The position numbers were made by a program, and so were the translations under genes. From Halalkalicoccus paucihalophilus (GTDB lineage: Archaea > Halobacteriota > Halobacteria > Halobacteriales > Halalkalicoccaceae), in the NCBI RefSeq assembly GCF_001593955.1, contig NZ_LTAZ01000001.1, forward strand, positions 62,001 to 126,000: a stretch of DNA of 64,000 nt. The letters run 5' to 3'. Shown piece after piece: positions 44,192-52,878 of the stretch (position 1 is its first letter; each line of letters begins with the position of its first letter). The notes under the pieces are model-generated. The model made no database searches, was not told the origin of the DNA, and was given only the letters and a program-made list of their open reading frames with translations.

Positions 44192-45187
44192 CTACAGGCG
44201 AACCTCGATCTCCCGATCCGAGTCGCCGAGTACGCTCGCGATCCCCGCCCCGAAGGCGTAGGCGACCGACGCGCTCCCGATCGAGAGCCGGGCCATCATA
44301 CCCCGTTCGGGCGTGAACTCCCGAACGTCGGGTTCGATATCGAGGCGTTGGGCCAGACGGTCCTCGGCATCCTCGCGGGTTCCCAGCGCATCGACCAACC
44401 CCAGTTCGAGGGCCTCCTCGCCGACGAAGACGCGGGCCTCGGTCGCGCGGACCTCCTCTTCGGAGAGGTCGCGGCCCTCGGCGACGCGCTCGACGAACTG
44501 GCCGTAGAAGTCGTCGATCAGCCCCTGGAGATAGGCCCGTTCGTGCTCGTCCATATCGCGAAGCGGCACGCCCGCGTCCTTGTACCGGCCGGCGGCGAAG
44601 CGCTCGTAGGAGAGGCCGACCCGTTCGGCGAGATCCGAGGCGTTCACCCGCGAGCCGATCACGCCAATGGACCCGACGAGACTCGCCTCGCGGGCCAGCA
44701 ACTCGTCACAGCCGCTCGCGATCCAGTAGCCCCCGCTGCCACAGACATCAGTTGTATAGGCGATCGTCGGCCCCTCGAACTCGACGATCGCTCTCCGGAT
44801 GTCGTCGCTCGGGACGACCTCGCCGCCGGGGGTGTTCAGCTTCACCAGCAGTCCCTCGACGTTCCCGTCCTCGTCTGCGGCCTCGATCCGTTCGACGATG
44901 TCGTCGGTAGGGGTGGCGTTCGGCCCGCTCGGAACGCGACCGCCACCGCCGTCACGTTTGATCGGTCCCTCGACGGCGACCTCCGCGACGTTGTAGGTCG
45001 CAAAGACCCTCCCGGCGAGCCGGCCCGCGATCCGCAGGCCGATCATCCCCACTGCGATCACGAGCAGGATTCCGACGAGTTCCGTTCCCGTCGTAGGGAG
45101 TGCAACGAACAGCACGTAGCCGGCGGCGGCGGCGAGCACCGCGCCCAACAGCGTCACGGCCAATCGTCCGATCGTCGCCGTCTTCAT
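44192..45187 (-). CDS. sppA: Signal peptide peptidase SppA (S49 family)
   Basis: This 331-residue protein has two N-terminal TM segments (about 7-30, 37-58). The S49 serine protease domain follows: VAEVAVEGPI, LLVKLNTPGGEV, the catalytic serine motif DVCGSGGYWIASGCDELLA and catalytic lysine in RFAAGRYKDAG. Archaeal SppA is half the size of E. coli SppA and degrades signal-peptide remnants in the membrane. Translation probably starts at ATG 45187, which has GGAGG five bases upstream, an internal Shine-Dalgarno. A leaderless mini-ORF ends at this ATG (see uORF entry). Confidence 0.93.
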   Translation of the reverse strand: MKTATIGRLAVTLLGAVLAAAAGYVLFVALPTTGTELVGILLVIAVGMIGLRIAGRLAGRVFATYNVAEVAVEGPIKRDGGGGRVPSGPNATPTDDIVERIEAADEDGNVEGLLVKLNTPGGEVVPSDDIRRAIVEFEGPTIAYTTDVCGSGGYWIASGCDELLAREASLVGSIGVIGSRVNASDLAERVGLSYERFAAGRYKDAGVPLRDMDEHERAYLQGLIDDFYGQFVERVAEGRDLSEEEVRATEARVFVGEEALELGLVDALGTREDAEDRLAQRLDIEPDVREFTPERGMMARLSIGSASVAYAFGAGIASVLGDSDREIEVRL

Positions 45188-45210
45188 GGGAACCTCCGAA
45201 CTGCGCTCAT
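45184..45210 (-). CDS. Eight-codon leader ORF overlapping the sppA start
   Basis: ATG 45210 opens the peptide MSAVRRFP and its TGA (45186-45184) overlaps the sppA ATG (ATGA). A TTTAATC TATA-like element at 45234-45240 is 27 bp upstream, so the mRNA 5' end should fall at this ATG. The sppA start would then be reached by coupled re-initiation, aided by GGAGG inside the mini-ORF. Codon number and overlap are exact, but expression is inferred. Confidence 0.4.
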   Translation of the reverse strand: MSAVRRFP

Positions 45211-45324
45211 GGTCAGTCCTTTCGGCGGCGCGTGATTAAAGGTTGAGAACGGGAACGGCGGTCCGTCGGCACTGATGCCACTAAGAGGTGAGAAACGAAC
45301 CGTAGACGAACTGAATTGCGGCGT

Positions 45325-46206
45325 CTAGAGCAGGCCGGTCTTCTGGAGTTTCATCAGGTCCTCGGTGTCGAGGGTCTCGCCCTCTTTGAACTTCTGATAG
45401 ATCTCCTCGGCCTCCTCTTTGGCCTCCTCGCGTTCCTGCTCGCGGTTGGACTTGCGGGCCTTCTCCTCTTTCTTGTCGAGTTCACGCAGACGCTTCTGGA
45501 CGCGCACGAAGTCCTCGTGGTGCTGGTCTGCAGCCTCTTGGACCTCGACGAACTTCTCGTGCATGTCGTCGGCGTCGTCGCGGATGTCGTCGGCCTCCCG
45601 ATAGGCCTCGATCATCTGGTTGTGGTGCTCTTGGGCCTGATCGGCGAGCTCCGTGACCTTCTGGTGGTGCTGTGAGGCCTCCGAGCGGACCTCCTCTGCC
45701 TCCTCGACGAGCTCCTCGAGGTCGTCGTTGCCCTCGAGTTTCTCCTGACGAGTGCGGTACTCCTCACGTTTGTTCTCGATCTTCTCGATGAGTTCGCGCT
45801 CGTCCTCCGTCGAGAGGACCTCGGTCTGTTGTTTGAACTCGAGCTGCTCGATCTCCTCTTCGAGCTCCTCTAAGCCCTTGCCGTCGTCGAGTTCGAGGTC
45901 CGATTTGCGGCCCTCGACCTCGTCGAACAGCTCGTTGGCCTTCGCGTTGAGTTCGTTTCGTTTCTGTTTGTGCTCTTGGACCTGCTCGTTCAACTCGTCG
46001 CGTTTCTCCCGGTGTTCCTGGGCTTCGTCGACCTTCTCGCGGGTGGCCGCGTTGAGTTCGTCGCGCTTTCCGGCGCGCTTCGAGGCCATCTGGTTGAGAT
46101 CGTTCCGTCGGTCCCGAAGCTTGCCGGCGAGTTTGATGAGCTGTCCTTTCGAGTCACTTTCGAGGTCGGAGTCGCTGACCTCGATGTTCTTGCTTTCGTC
46201 TACCAT
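45325..46206 (-). CDS. Long coiled-coil protein (haloarchaeal, DUF7121-like)
   Basis: The 293-residue protein is almost wholly helical with Glu/Lys/Arg heptads, starting MVDESKNIEVSDSDLESDSKGQL. The repeats NDLNQMASKRAGKRDELNA, EHREKRDELNEQVQEHKQKRNELNAKANEL and SEASQHHQKVTELADQAQEHHNQMIEAYREADDI predict a long, possibly antiparallel, rod, ending EGETLDTEDLMKLQK. There is no catalytic motif or TM helix. Some relatives are labelled phosphoserine phosphatase, without support here. An upstream in-frame ATG at 46227 would add seven residues. Its role may be structural or cytoskeletal. Confidence 0.82.
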   Translation of the reverse strand: MVDESKNIEVSDSDLESDSKGQLIKLAGKLRDRRNDLNQMASKRAGKRDELNAATREKVDEAQEHREKRDELNEQVQEHKQKRNELNAKANELFDEVEGRKSDLELDDGKGLEELEEEIEQLEFKQQTEVLSTEDERELIEKIENKREEYRTRQEKLEGNDDLEELVEEAEEVRSEASQHHQKVTELADQAQEHHNQMIEAYREADDIRDDADDMHEKFVEVQEAADQHHEDFVRVQKRLRELDKKEEKARKSNREQEREEAKEEAEEIYQKFKEGETLDTEDLMKLQKTGLL

Positions 46207-46341
46207 GCGTAGTTGATCCGTGTCCATCCCTCCACCGAAATCCGGCAGTGTACACTCGTCATCGCAACCAGCCGTGTACAAGGATGCCCTCTCATTTTTC
46301 GAGCGATACTGCCGCCACGCCGGTGGCGTTCTGGTACCCGT

Positions 46342-46355
46342 TAGTACAGGTACTA
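46342..46355. promoter_or_regulatory. Palindrome TAGTAC-AG-GTACTA near TATA element
   Basis: A perfect 6+6 inverted repeat lies next to CAATTTAACTG (46357-46367), which can act as TATA on the minus strand (AGTTAAATTG). In that case the repeat would fall between TATA and the transcription start of the coiled-coil gene, a repressor position. GGTACC also occurs twice nearby (about 46333 and 46393). The 295-bp gap 46207-46501 has no other evident gene. Confidence 0.4.
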
Positions 46356-46501
46356 TCAATTTAACTGTTGCGGTCGTGAAACCCTGTAAACTGGTACCAA
46401 GACACCTGTTTAGCGGCGTTCCGCCCTCCACGGTCCGACCAGTTTCACTTTCGGTTCGCCCGTGGCGGAGGGTAATACGGACTGAGCGCCTCGATGAAAG
46501 T

Positions 46502-46651
46502 ATGCTCGAACGGCTCGGCTGCACTTGTGAGGGCTGTGATCGGCAGCTAGACGCGAACACACCGGAACTCAGCTTCGAGCGGGACGGCTATCTCCGTCAC
46601 GCCTACGAGTGTCCCTGTAGGACGGTGACGATCACGGTCGCTCGCAGGTGA
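46502..46651 (+). CDS. Small four-Cys zinc-finger protein (49 aa)
   Basis: The ORF from ATG 46502 encodes 49 residues beginning [17 protein letters not shown], with CTCEGC near the start and [14 protein letters not shown] at the end. The cysteine pairs could form one compact zinc ribbon. GGTAATACGG at about 46468-46478 sits some 28 bp upstream as a TATA element, giving a leaderless start. Small zinc-finger proteins of this size are abundant in haloarchaea and some affect biofilm, swarming or metabolism. No specific function can be assigned. It is 38 bp upstream of nfo. Confidence 0.65.
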   Translation: MLERLGCTCEGCDRQLDANTPELSFERDGYLRHAYECPCRTVTITVARR

Positions 46652-46689
46652 TTCGAAGCTCCTATCCTCCCCCGATGGCTCCCCCCTGC

Positions 46690-47517
46690 ATGCACGTCGG
46701 AGCACACGTCTCGATCGCCGGCGGCGTCGACAACGCCGTCCCGCGCCAACTCGATGTGGGCGGTAACTGCGGGCAGATCTTCACCACCTCCCCACAGGTC
46801 TGGGCCCAGCCCGAGATCGGCGAGGAGGAGGCTGCTCGATTCCGAGAGGGAACGAAAGAGGAGCTCGACGGCCCGTGGGTCATCCATTCCTCCTATCTCG
46901 TGAACCTCTGTACGCCCAAAGAGGACCTGCGCGAGAAGTCGGTCGCGAGCATGCAGGCCGAACTCGACGCCGCCAAACGGTTGGACATCGAGTTCGTCAA
47001 CGTCCACCTCGGAGCACACACCGGCGCGGGCGTCGAGGGCGGGCTCGAAAACGCCGCAAGCGCACTCGACGCGCTCGACGTCCCCGAGGGCGTGACAATC
47101 CTAATCGAGAGCGACGCGGGAAGCGGAACGAAGCTCGGCGGCGAGTTCGAACACCTCGCGCGCGTGCTCGAAGCCAGCGAGCAGGGACTCGACGTCTGTG
47201 TCGACACCGCCCACGCCTTCGCCGCGGGCTACGACCTTTCTACCACTGAGGGTGTCGAGGAGACCGTCGCGGAGTTCGACGACGTCGTGGGACTCGAACA
47301 CCTACGGTGTATCCACCTCAACGACTCGAAGCACGCCTGCGGGACGAACAAGGACGAACACGCCCACGTCGGCGAGGGGCTGATCGGCGTCGAGGGGATG
47401 GAGGCGATCATCAACCACCCCGACCTCGAAGGTGTCCCGCTGGTGCTCGAAACGCCCACGGAGAACGGCAAGAGCTACGAGTGGAACATCGCCCGCGTGA
47501 GAGAGCTCCGGGAGTAG
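46690..47517 (+). CDS. nfo: Endonuclease IV (AP endonuclease)
   Basis: This 275-residue TIM-barrel AP endonuclease carries three-zinc motifs: [81 protein letters not shown] and [12 protein letters not shown]. It cleaves 5' to abasic sites in base excision repair. Three near starts exist; ATG 46690 is chosen because MHVGAHVS begins the fold, and ATG 46675 would add five residues. It is immediately followed by a methyltransferase gene (stop-start TAGATG). Confidence 0.95.
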   Translation: MHVGAHVSIAGGVDNAVPRQLDVGGNCGQIFTTSPQVWAQPEIGEEEAARFREGTKEELDGPWVIHSSYLVNLCTPKEDLREKSVASMQAELDAAKRLDIEFVNVHLGAHTGAGVEGGLENAASALDALDVPEGVTILIESDAGSGTKLGGEFEHLARVLEASEQGLDVCVDTAHAFAAGYDLSTTEGVEETVAEFDDVVGLEHLRCIHLNDSKHACGTNKDEHAHVGEGLIGVEGMEAIINHPDLEGVPLVLETPTENGKSYEWNIARVRELRE

Positions 47518-48312
47518 ATGCGCCGGTTCGACGCGGAGTATCTCGAATCGACCCGCCGGGGGATGTGGGAGGAAGTCGGGGCGCTCGCGGACCTCGAGCT
47601 AGGAAGCAGAGAGCGGATCGCGGACGTCGGCTGCGGGACGGGCGAGCTGACGCGCGTGCTCGCCCGCGAGAGCCCCGCCGACGTGGTCGGGGTCGACGCC
47701 GATCGCGATCTCCTGAAGGCGGCCTGCGAGCACGTCCCGGTTCTCGCGGGTGACGCGGCCCGCCTGCCCCTCCGGGACGACGCGGTCGACCTCGTGACCT
47801 GCCAGGCCCTGCTGATCAACCTCCCCGAGCCCCGCCGGGCCGTCGAGGAGTTAACCCGTGTTTCCGCCGACCTCGTCTGTGCGATCGAGCCCGACAACGG
47901 TGAGGTGGAAGTCGAGTCGACGGTGGACGACGAACCGGGGCTCGCGCGCCGTGCGCGCCGCCACTACATCGAGGGCGTCGGGACGGACGTCACCCTCGGG
48001 GCCGATAGTAAGGAACTGTTCGAGGAGGTTGGACTATCGGACGTACGAACGCGGCGGTACGACCACGAGACGGTGGTGAAACCACCCTACGGCGAGGTAG
48101 CGCTCGAAAGCGCGAAGCGAAAGGCCACCGGGGCGGGAATCGAGAGCGACCGGGGGACGCTCGCCGAGGCGCTCACTGCGGCGGAGATCGACTCGCTCAG
48201 GGCGGAATGGCGCGAGATGGGGCGCGAAGCCATCTCACAGATGCAGGCCGACGAGTACGAACGGGTCGAACGTGTCCCGTTCTACGTGACCGTCGGCCGG
48301 GTCGAGGCGTAG
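47518..48312 (+). CDS. Class I SAM-dependent methyltransferase
   Basis: This 264-residue Rossmann methyltransferase has motif I IADVGCGTGELTRVLA, VVGVDADRDLLKAACE, LAGDAARLPLRDDAVDLVTCQALLINLPEP (motif IV/V) and a C-terminal helical extension rich in Glu/Arg. It belongs to the broad Methyltransf_11/25 group acting on small molecules or lipids. The substrate is not identifiable. It starts directly after the nfo stop with no gap, so it is co-transcribed with the repair nuclease. It ends 6 bp before the convergent DUF4442 gene. Confidence 0.85.
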   Translation: MRRFDAEYLESTRRGMWEEVGALADLELGSRERIADVGCGTGELTRVLARESPADVVGVDADRDLLKAACEHVPVLAGDAARLPLRDDAVDLVTCQALLINLPEPRRAVEELTRVSADLVCAIEPDNGEVEVESTVDDEPGLARRARRHYIEGVGTDVTLGADSKELFEEVGLSDVRTRRYDHETVVKPPYGEVALESAKRKATGAGIESDRGTLAEALTAAEIDSLRAEWREMGREAISQMQADEYERVERVPFYVTVGRVEA

Positions 48313-48318
48313 GTCCGA

Positions 48319-48786
48319 CTAAGCCGCCTTCCCCTGATCGGTCGTGACGTGGAGCGTCTTTTTCACCGTGGCGTGGGTGACGCCCTCCTCGTCGACAAGG
48401 TCGACAGTGTAGACGCGGTCGGTCGAGTCGGTCCGCTCGAGCTCCGCGCGGATGGCGTCGAGCTCCTCGTCGGACAGCCGGAAGGTCGCGTACAGCGTGT
48501 CCCGCCCCGGCTTCTTGAACCGGATCTCGGCCTCCTTGTCCCAGAGGACGTACGCCTCGCCGAGGGTTCGGATCAGCATCATCATGTAGACCGGGTCGAC
48601 CGCGCCGTAGATGCTGCCGCCGCAGGTGGTGCCGACGTAGTTGCGCGTCCGCCAGTTCAACGGGAGCTCGATCCGGACCTCCTGCCAGTCGGGCGCGATG
48701 TGGGTGATCCGGCCGCCGGTGCCCCGATAGGCCGGAAACAGGTTGAAAACGTGCCGGGAGAGCCGCGCGCGGAGAGCGTCGAACAT
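48319..48786 (-). CDS. DUF4442 hotdog-fold putative thioesterase
   Basis: The 155-residue protein has the hotdog-fold layout of DUF4442/PaaI-like proteins: YRGTGGRITHIAPDWQEVRIELPLNWRTRNYVGTTCGGSIYGAVDPVYMMMLI, then YVLWDKEAEIRFKKPGRDTLYATFRLSDEEL. The TTCGGSIYGAVDP segment sits where the thioesterase active-site helix begins. It may hydrolyse acyl-CoA, although DUF4442 members generally lack tested activity. It is a single minus-strand gene with no operon partner. Confidence 0.83.
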   Translation of the reverse strand: MFDALRARLSRHVFNLFPAYRGTGGRITHIAPDWQEVRIELPLNWRTRNYVGTTCGGSIYGAVDPVYMMMLIRTLGEAYVLWDKEAEIRFKKPGRDTLYATFRLSDEELDAIRAELERTDSTDRVYTVDLVDEEGVTHATVKKTLHVTTDQGKAA

Positions 48787-48855
48787 GCCGAGAGATGGCG
48801 GGAATCTACGAAAGGGATTGTGAAACGGCGAGCGAGCGAGGAGGAGTTTCCGGCG

Positions 48856-49506
48856 TCAGACCACGTCTCCTCGAACGGTCGCGCCCTCCTGGCGCTCGCG
48901 GTAGGCCTGGAGGGTCTCGGCGGCCTCGCTCGCCTCGTCCTCGTCCATGCCGAGCATTTCGAGGGCCTCCGGTAGGGTGGGGAGGACGAGTTCGCCCGAC
49001 CGGAGCTTCCCGAACGCCTCCTCGCTACGCCTGCCGTCGACCCACAGACAGACCCCGCGGGGGTCGAGGATCTGCTCGTAGTCGTTTCGCATCCTTGCGC
49101 CCTGCAGGCGCTGGGTGACGTTGTCCTCGAAGCTCGCGTTACAGACCTCGAGGTGGATCGGCTCGTCGCGCTCGGTGAGGTGGGCCGCGAGACACTTCTC
49201 GGGGGCGGCGTAGCCGTTGTCGTTGGCTCGAACGAACTCGGGGAACTCGGCCGCCCACTCGCTTCTGATCGTTTGTCCGATCCCCTTCACGCCGTATCGC
49301 TTCTCGAACTCCCCGCTCCGGTCGCCCCCGTTGTCATCGCCCAACAGGATGTCCTTCGTGAGGTAGACGTCGAGGCGTTCGATCGGGTCGAGTCCCAGGG
49401 AGACCTCGCCGTAGACCCATATCTCGCGAACGGGGACGGGCATGGGATCGGATTCGACCGTCTCGACCAGCCGTTCGACCCGCTCGACCGCCGCGCTACG
49501 ATCCAT
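48856..49506 (-). CDS. Haloarchaeal conserved protein of unknown function (DUF7095-like)
   Basis: This 216-residue soluble acidic protein begins MDRSAAVERVERLVETVES and has the block VPVREIWVYGEVSLGLDPIERLDVYLTKDIL, where the GEVSLGLDPIERLDVYLT pattern recalls a degenerate nucleotidyltransferase (GS-x-D-x-D-like) fold. A C-terminal helical region includes EALEMLGMDEDEASEAAETLQAYRERQ. I recognise it as a haloarchaea-specific family but not its activity. ATG 49506 is preferred to the upstream in-frame MASREQERT. It is divergent from ncsA. Confidence 0.68.
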   Translation of the reverse strand: MDRSAAVERVERLVETVESDPMPVPVREIWVYGEVSLGLDPIERLDVYLTKDILLGDDNGGDRSGEFEKRYGVKGIGQTIRSEWAAEFPEFVRANDNGYAAPEKCLAAHLTERDEPIHLEVCNASFEDNVTQRLQGARMRNDYEQILDPRGVCLWVDGRRSEEAFGKLRSGELVLPTLPEALEMLGMDEDEASEAAETLQAYRERQEGATVRGDVV

Positions 49507-49584
49507 TGTCCTCTCTTGCTCGCGGGAGGCCAAAACCCTCTCGGAGCGAAACCGTCATACGCGGAGGTAGGCAAGGGTCGGCCG

Positions 49585-50592
49585 ATGGACTGTACGAAGT
49601 GCGACCGCGAGGCAGTTATGCACGCGGCGTACTCCGGGGCCCACCTCTGTGAGGCCCACTTCCTCGAGTCGGTCGACCGCCGGGTCAGAAAACGGGTCCG
49701 CGAGGACTCACTGCTCTCCGAGGGGGCGACACCCGAGGATCCCGAGACGTGGGTGATCGGCCTTTCGGGAGGGAAAGACAGCGTCGTCCTGACTCACGTC
49801 CTCCACGAGACGTTCGAGGAGGACCCCCGCGTCGAGTTGGTCGGCCTGACGATCCACGAGGGGATCGAGGGCTATCGCGATAGGAGTCTGGACGCCTGTG
49901 TAGAACTCGCCGAAGAGATCGGGATCCGCCACGAGGTCGTCAGCTATGGCGAGGAGTTCGGCGTGCGGATGGACGATGTCGTCGAGGACGACCCCGAGAA
50001 CATGGCCGCGTGTGCGTACTGCGGTGTGTTCCGCCGGGACCTCCTCTCGAAATACGCCGAAAAGCTGGGCGCCGATAAGCTGCTGACGGGCCACAACCTC
50101 GACGACGAGGCCCAGACCGCCCTGATGAACTTCCTGGAAGGTGATGTCGCCCAGATCGCGAAACACTTCGACGCCTCGCTAGGTGGGTTCGAGGAGCGCG
50201 AGGAACTCCGTTCCTCGAACGAGAGCGGACGGAGTCCGCGAACGCGAAAAGAAGGAGAGGCGTTCGTCCCCCGGGCCAAACCCCTGCGGGACGTCCCCGA
50301 AAAGGAGGTCGCACTCTACGCCCACCTTCTCGATCTTCCGGCCCACATCACCGAGTGTCCACATTCGAGCGAGGCCTACCGTGGAGAGATCCAGCGCCTG
50401 CTCTACGGGTTGGAGGAAAATCACCCGGGAACGCGCCACTCGATCATGGCCGGCTACGAAGAATTGGGGGGGATCGTTTCGGAGGAACTCGACGACCGGA
50501 GCGCCGATCTGAAAGAGTGCGAGCGGTGTGGCTCGACCACGACACGCGATGTCTGTCGGAAGTGTTCCCTGCTCGAATCGCTTTCGGCCTAA
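49585..50592 (+). CDS. ncsA: tRNA 2-thiolation protein NcsA (TtuA/Ncs6 family)
   Basis: This 335-residue PP-loop enzyme thiolates U34 of tRNAs, using SAMP-type sulfur carriers in haloarchaea. It has an N-terminal zinc finger (C3, C6, C22, H25), SGGKDS (61-66), the CAYC pair (C143, C146) with C258 as cluster ligand, TGHNLDDEAQ and a C-terminal zinc finger CERCGS...CRKC. Residues about 204-226 (EREELRSSNESGRSPRTRKEG) are an Arg/Ser-rich insertion encoded by two DNA hairpins, in the middle of an otherwise conserved domain (see findings). It is next to ftsZ2, as in Haloferax. Confidence 0.93.
   Translation: MDCTKCDREAVMHAAYSGAHLCEAHFLESVDRRVRKRVREDSLLSEGATPEDPETWVIGLSGGKDSVVLTHVLHETFEEDPRVELVGLTIHEGIEGYRDRSLDACVELAEEIGIRHEVVSYGEEFGVRMDDVVEDDPENMAACAYCGVFRRDLLSKYAEKLGADKLLTGHNLDDEAQTALMNFLEGDVAQIAKHFDASLGGFEEREELRSSNESGRSPRTRKEGEAFVPRAKPLRDVPEKEVALYAHLLDLPAHITECPHSSEAYRGEIQRLLYGLEENHPGTRHSIMAGYEELGGIVSEELDDRSADLKECERCGSTTTRDVCRKCSLLESLSA
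50198..50245 (+). repeat. Twin-hairpin insertion inside ncsA
   Basis: GAGGAAC (50200-50206) TCC GTTCCTC (50210-50216) is followed, after GAACGAGA, by GCGGAC (50225-50230) GGA GTCCGC (50234-50239). Both stems are perfect with three-base loops. The element is in frame and encodes the Ser/Arg-rich insertion in NcsA. Similar twin stems occur at the dnaK 3' end. Confidence 0.6.
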
Positions 50593-50611
50593 AAGGAGGA
50601 GAGCCGTCGCG

Positions 50612-51757
<1,146 letters not shown>

Positions 51758-51759
51758 CG

Positions 51760-51939
51760 TTACACCTTCGCCCACGGACGATCGGTTCCCTGGGCGTCCT
51801 GGCTCACGCCCCGTTCGTCGAGCATCTCCCGAACCGCGGCGCGAATCGCCTCGCTGCGGTTGGGGAACTGCCCCGTTTCGACCATCCGTTCGACCTCTTC
51901 TATCTGTTGTTCTGGAATTCGAAGTGTCACACGTTCCAT
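51760..51939 (-). CDS. cdrS: CdrS-like ribbon-helix-helix cell division regulator
   Basis: This 59-residue RHH protein has an N-terminal strand [12 protein letters not shown], helices [29 protein letters not shown] (the FPNRSEAIR turn is classic RHH/CopG) and the tail [17 protein letters not shown]. Size and location match CdrS of Halobacterium and Haloferax, which is co-transcribed with ftsZ2 and regulates division genes. The 2-bp junction to ftsZ2 indicates one transcript. Palindromic sites lie just upstream, suggesting autoregulation or control by the RHH protein encoded further upstream. Confidence 0.93.
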   Translation of the reverse strand: MERVTLRIPEQQIEEVERMVETGQFPNRSEAIRAAVREMLDERGVSQDAQGTDRPWAKV

Positions 51940-51955
51940 GGTATCTTCCCCTGGC

Positions 51956-51993
51956 GTAAGACGAAGGTCGTAGTTGCGACCTTCGTGTCTTAC
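51956..51993. promoter_or_regulatory. Inverted repeat upstream of cdrS-ftsZ2
   Basis: GTAAGACGAAGGTCG (51956-51970), a TAGTTG loop, then CGACCTTCGTGTCTTAC (51977-51993) form a long inverted repeat with a two-base bulge. Its outer ends are GTAAGAC and GTCTTAC, the same half-sites as the second palindrome 50 bp upstream. On the minus strand TATGTAAG (about 51991-51998) could be a TATA element. The repeat is a candidate RHH operator or an mRNA hairpin in the leader. Confidence 0.6.
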
Positions 51994-52039
51994 ATAGCAG
52001 CCAGACCCGCCCCATCCGTGACGAGTCGATGGCTAGCAC

Positions 52040-52055
52040 GTAAGACGTGTCTTAC
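52040..52055. promoter_or_regulatory. Palindrome GTAAGAC-GT-GTCTTAC upstream of cdrS
   Basis: Perfect 7+7 half-sites are separated by two bases. A TTTTAATA TATA-like element lies at about 52081-52089 on the minus strand, so the expected start of transcription (about 52058) abuts this palindrome. This is a natural position for a regulator controlling the cdrS-ftsZ2 promoter. It shares GTGTCTTAC with the inverted repeat at 51956-51993. Confidence 0.65.
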
Positions 52056-52108
52056 ATGACCATAGCGTGCTCCCACGAACTATTAAAACTACCGGCCGAT
52101 GTAGGACA

Positions 52109-52603
52109 TCAGCGGTCGAGGACGTCGGCAGCGGGGGTTCGGCGGCCACAGTTCGGGCAGAACGCCCAGTCGGTACGGAGTTCGTCGCCACACTCACAGA
52201 CCGCGGGGGTGTCGGCCTTCTCACCGCAGTTCGGACAGTAAACGTGGTCCGAATCGACGGTTTCGCCACACTGGACGCAGTGACGGACGTGCGAATGTTC
52301 GTATCCGACGTGTTCGTCCGTTTGCACCGCCCGCTCCGACCCGTCGGAATGGCGTATACGGTCGTCCTCGACCGTGACGGTGACGTTTACGTCGGGAGCG
52401 AGCCGGTCGTCGAGGTGCTCGGCGATGCGCCGGTCGATCCGGTCGGTGATGAGCGTATCGAGCGAGTCCGATTCGGGAGGGGACGGTGGGGCGACTCCGA
52501 GGTACGCACGGAGCGCCTCGCGCATGACCTCGCTCTTCGAGGCGTCCATCGCCTCGATCCGCGCGACGAGGTCGTCGTCCGCGCGGAAGGTTATCTTGCT
52601 CAT
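52109..52603 (-). CDS. CdrL-like regulator: ribbon-helix-helix plus double zinc ribbon
   Basis: This 164-residue protein has an N-terminal RHH domain (SKITFRADDDLVARIEAMDASKSEVMREALRAYLG, residues 2-36), an acidic/helical middle and two C-terminal zinc ribbons: CVQCGETVDSDHVYCPNCG and CECGDELRTDWAFCPNCG. It lies upstream of cdrS-ftsZ2 on the same strand, the position of the long RHH regulator (CdrL) described for haloarchaeal division control; the name is from memory. GTTAAAATACC about 28 bp upstream of ATG 52603 is a clear TATA box for a leaderless mRNA. It is a candidate ligand of the GTAAGAC palindromes. Confidence 0.88.
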   Translation of the reverse strand: MSKITFRADDDLVARIEAMDASKSEVMREALRAYLGVAPPSPPESDSLDTLITDRIDRRIAEHLDDRLAPDVNVTVTVEDDRIRHSDGSERAVQTDEHVGYEHSHVRHCVQCGETVDSDHVYCPNCGEKADTPAVCECGDELRTDWAFCPNCGRRTPAADVLDR

Positions 52604-52738
52604 CGGCTAACGCGTCATACCCAGCCCGGGTATTTTAACGTTTAGGCTCGTGTCGGACGCCCGTCTTCCGCCGAGGGAGGCCACGGGTCGGGCGAATAAC
52701 AATGCTTAAGTCCGAAAACGCACGACCGATAGGTGACG

Positions 52739-52812
52739 CCGCTCTTAGCTCAGCCTGGTAGAGCAGCCGACTGTAGATCGGCTTGTCCCCCGTTCGAATC
52801 GGGGAGAGCGGA
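52739..52812 (+). tRNA. tRNA-Tyr (GUA)
   Basis: The cloverleaf has acceptor CCGCTCT pairing with AGAGCGG, D arm AGCTCAGCCTGGTAGAGC, anticodon stem CCGAC/GTAGATCGG context with ACTGTAGA giving anticodon GTA, and T arm CCCCGTTCGAATCGGGG. Discriminator A is at 52812. No CCA is encoded and no intron is visible. CTTAAG at about 52705 is the likely TATA element, and TTTTCTC follows as a possible terminator. Confidence 0.96.
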
Positions 52813-52878
52813 CTCGTTTTCTCGCAACTACCGAGTCCCCGGTCGGTTTCGACGCGCCGTATCACTCTAGTACCCGGC

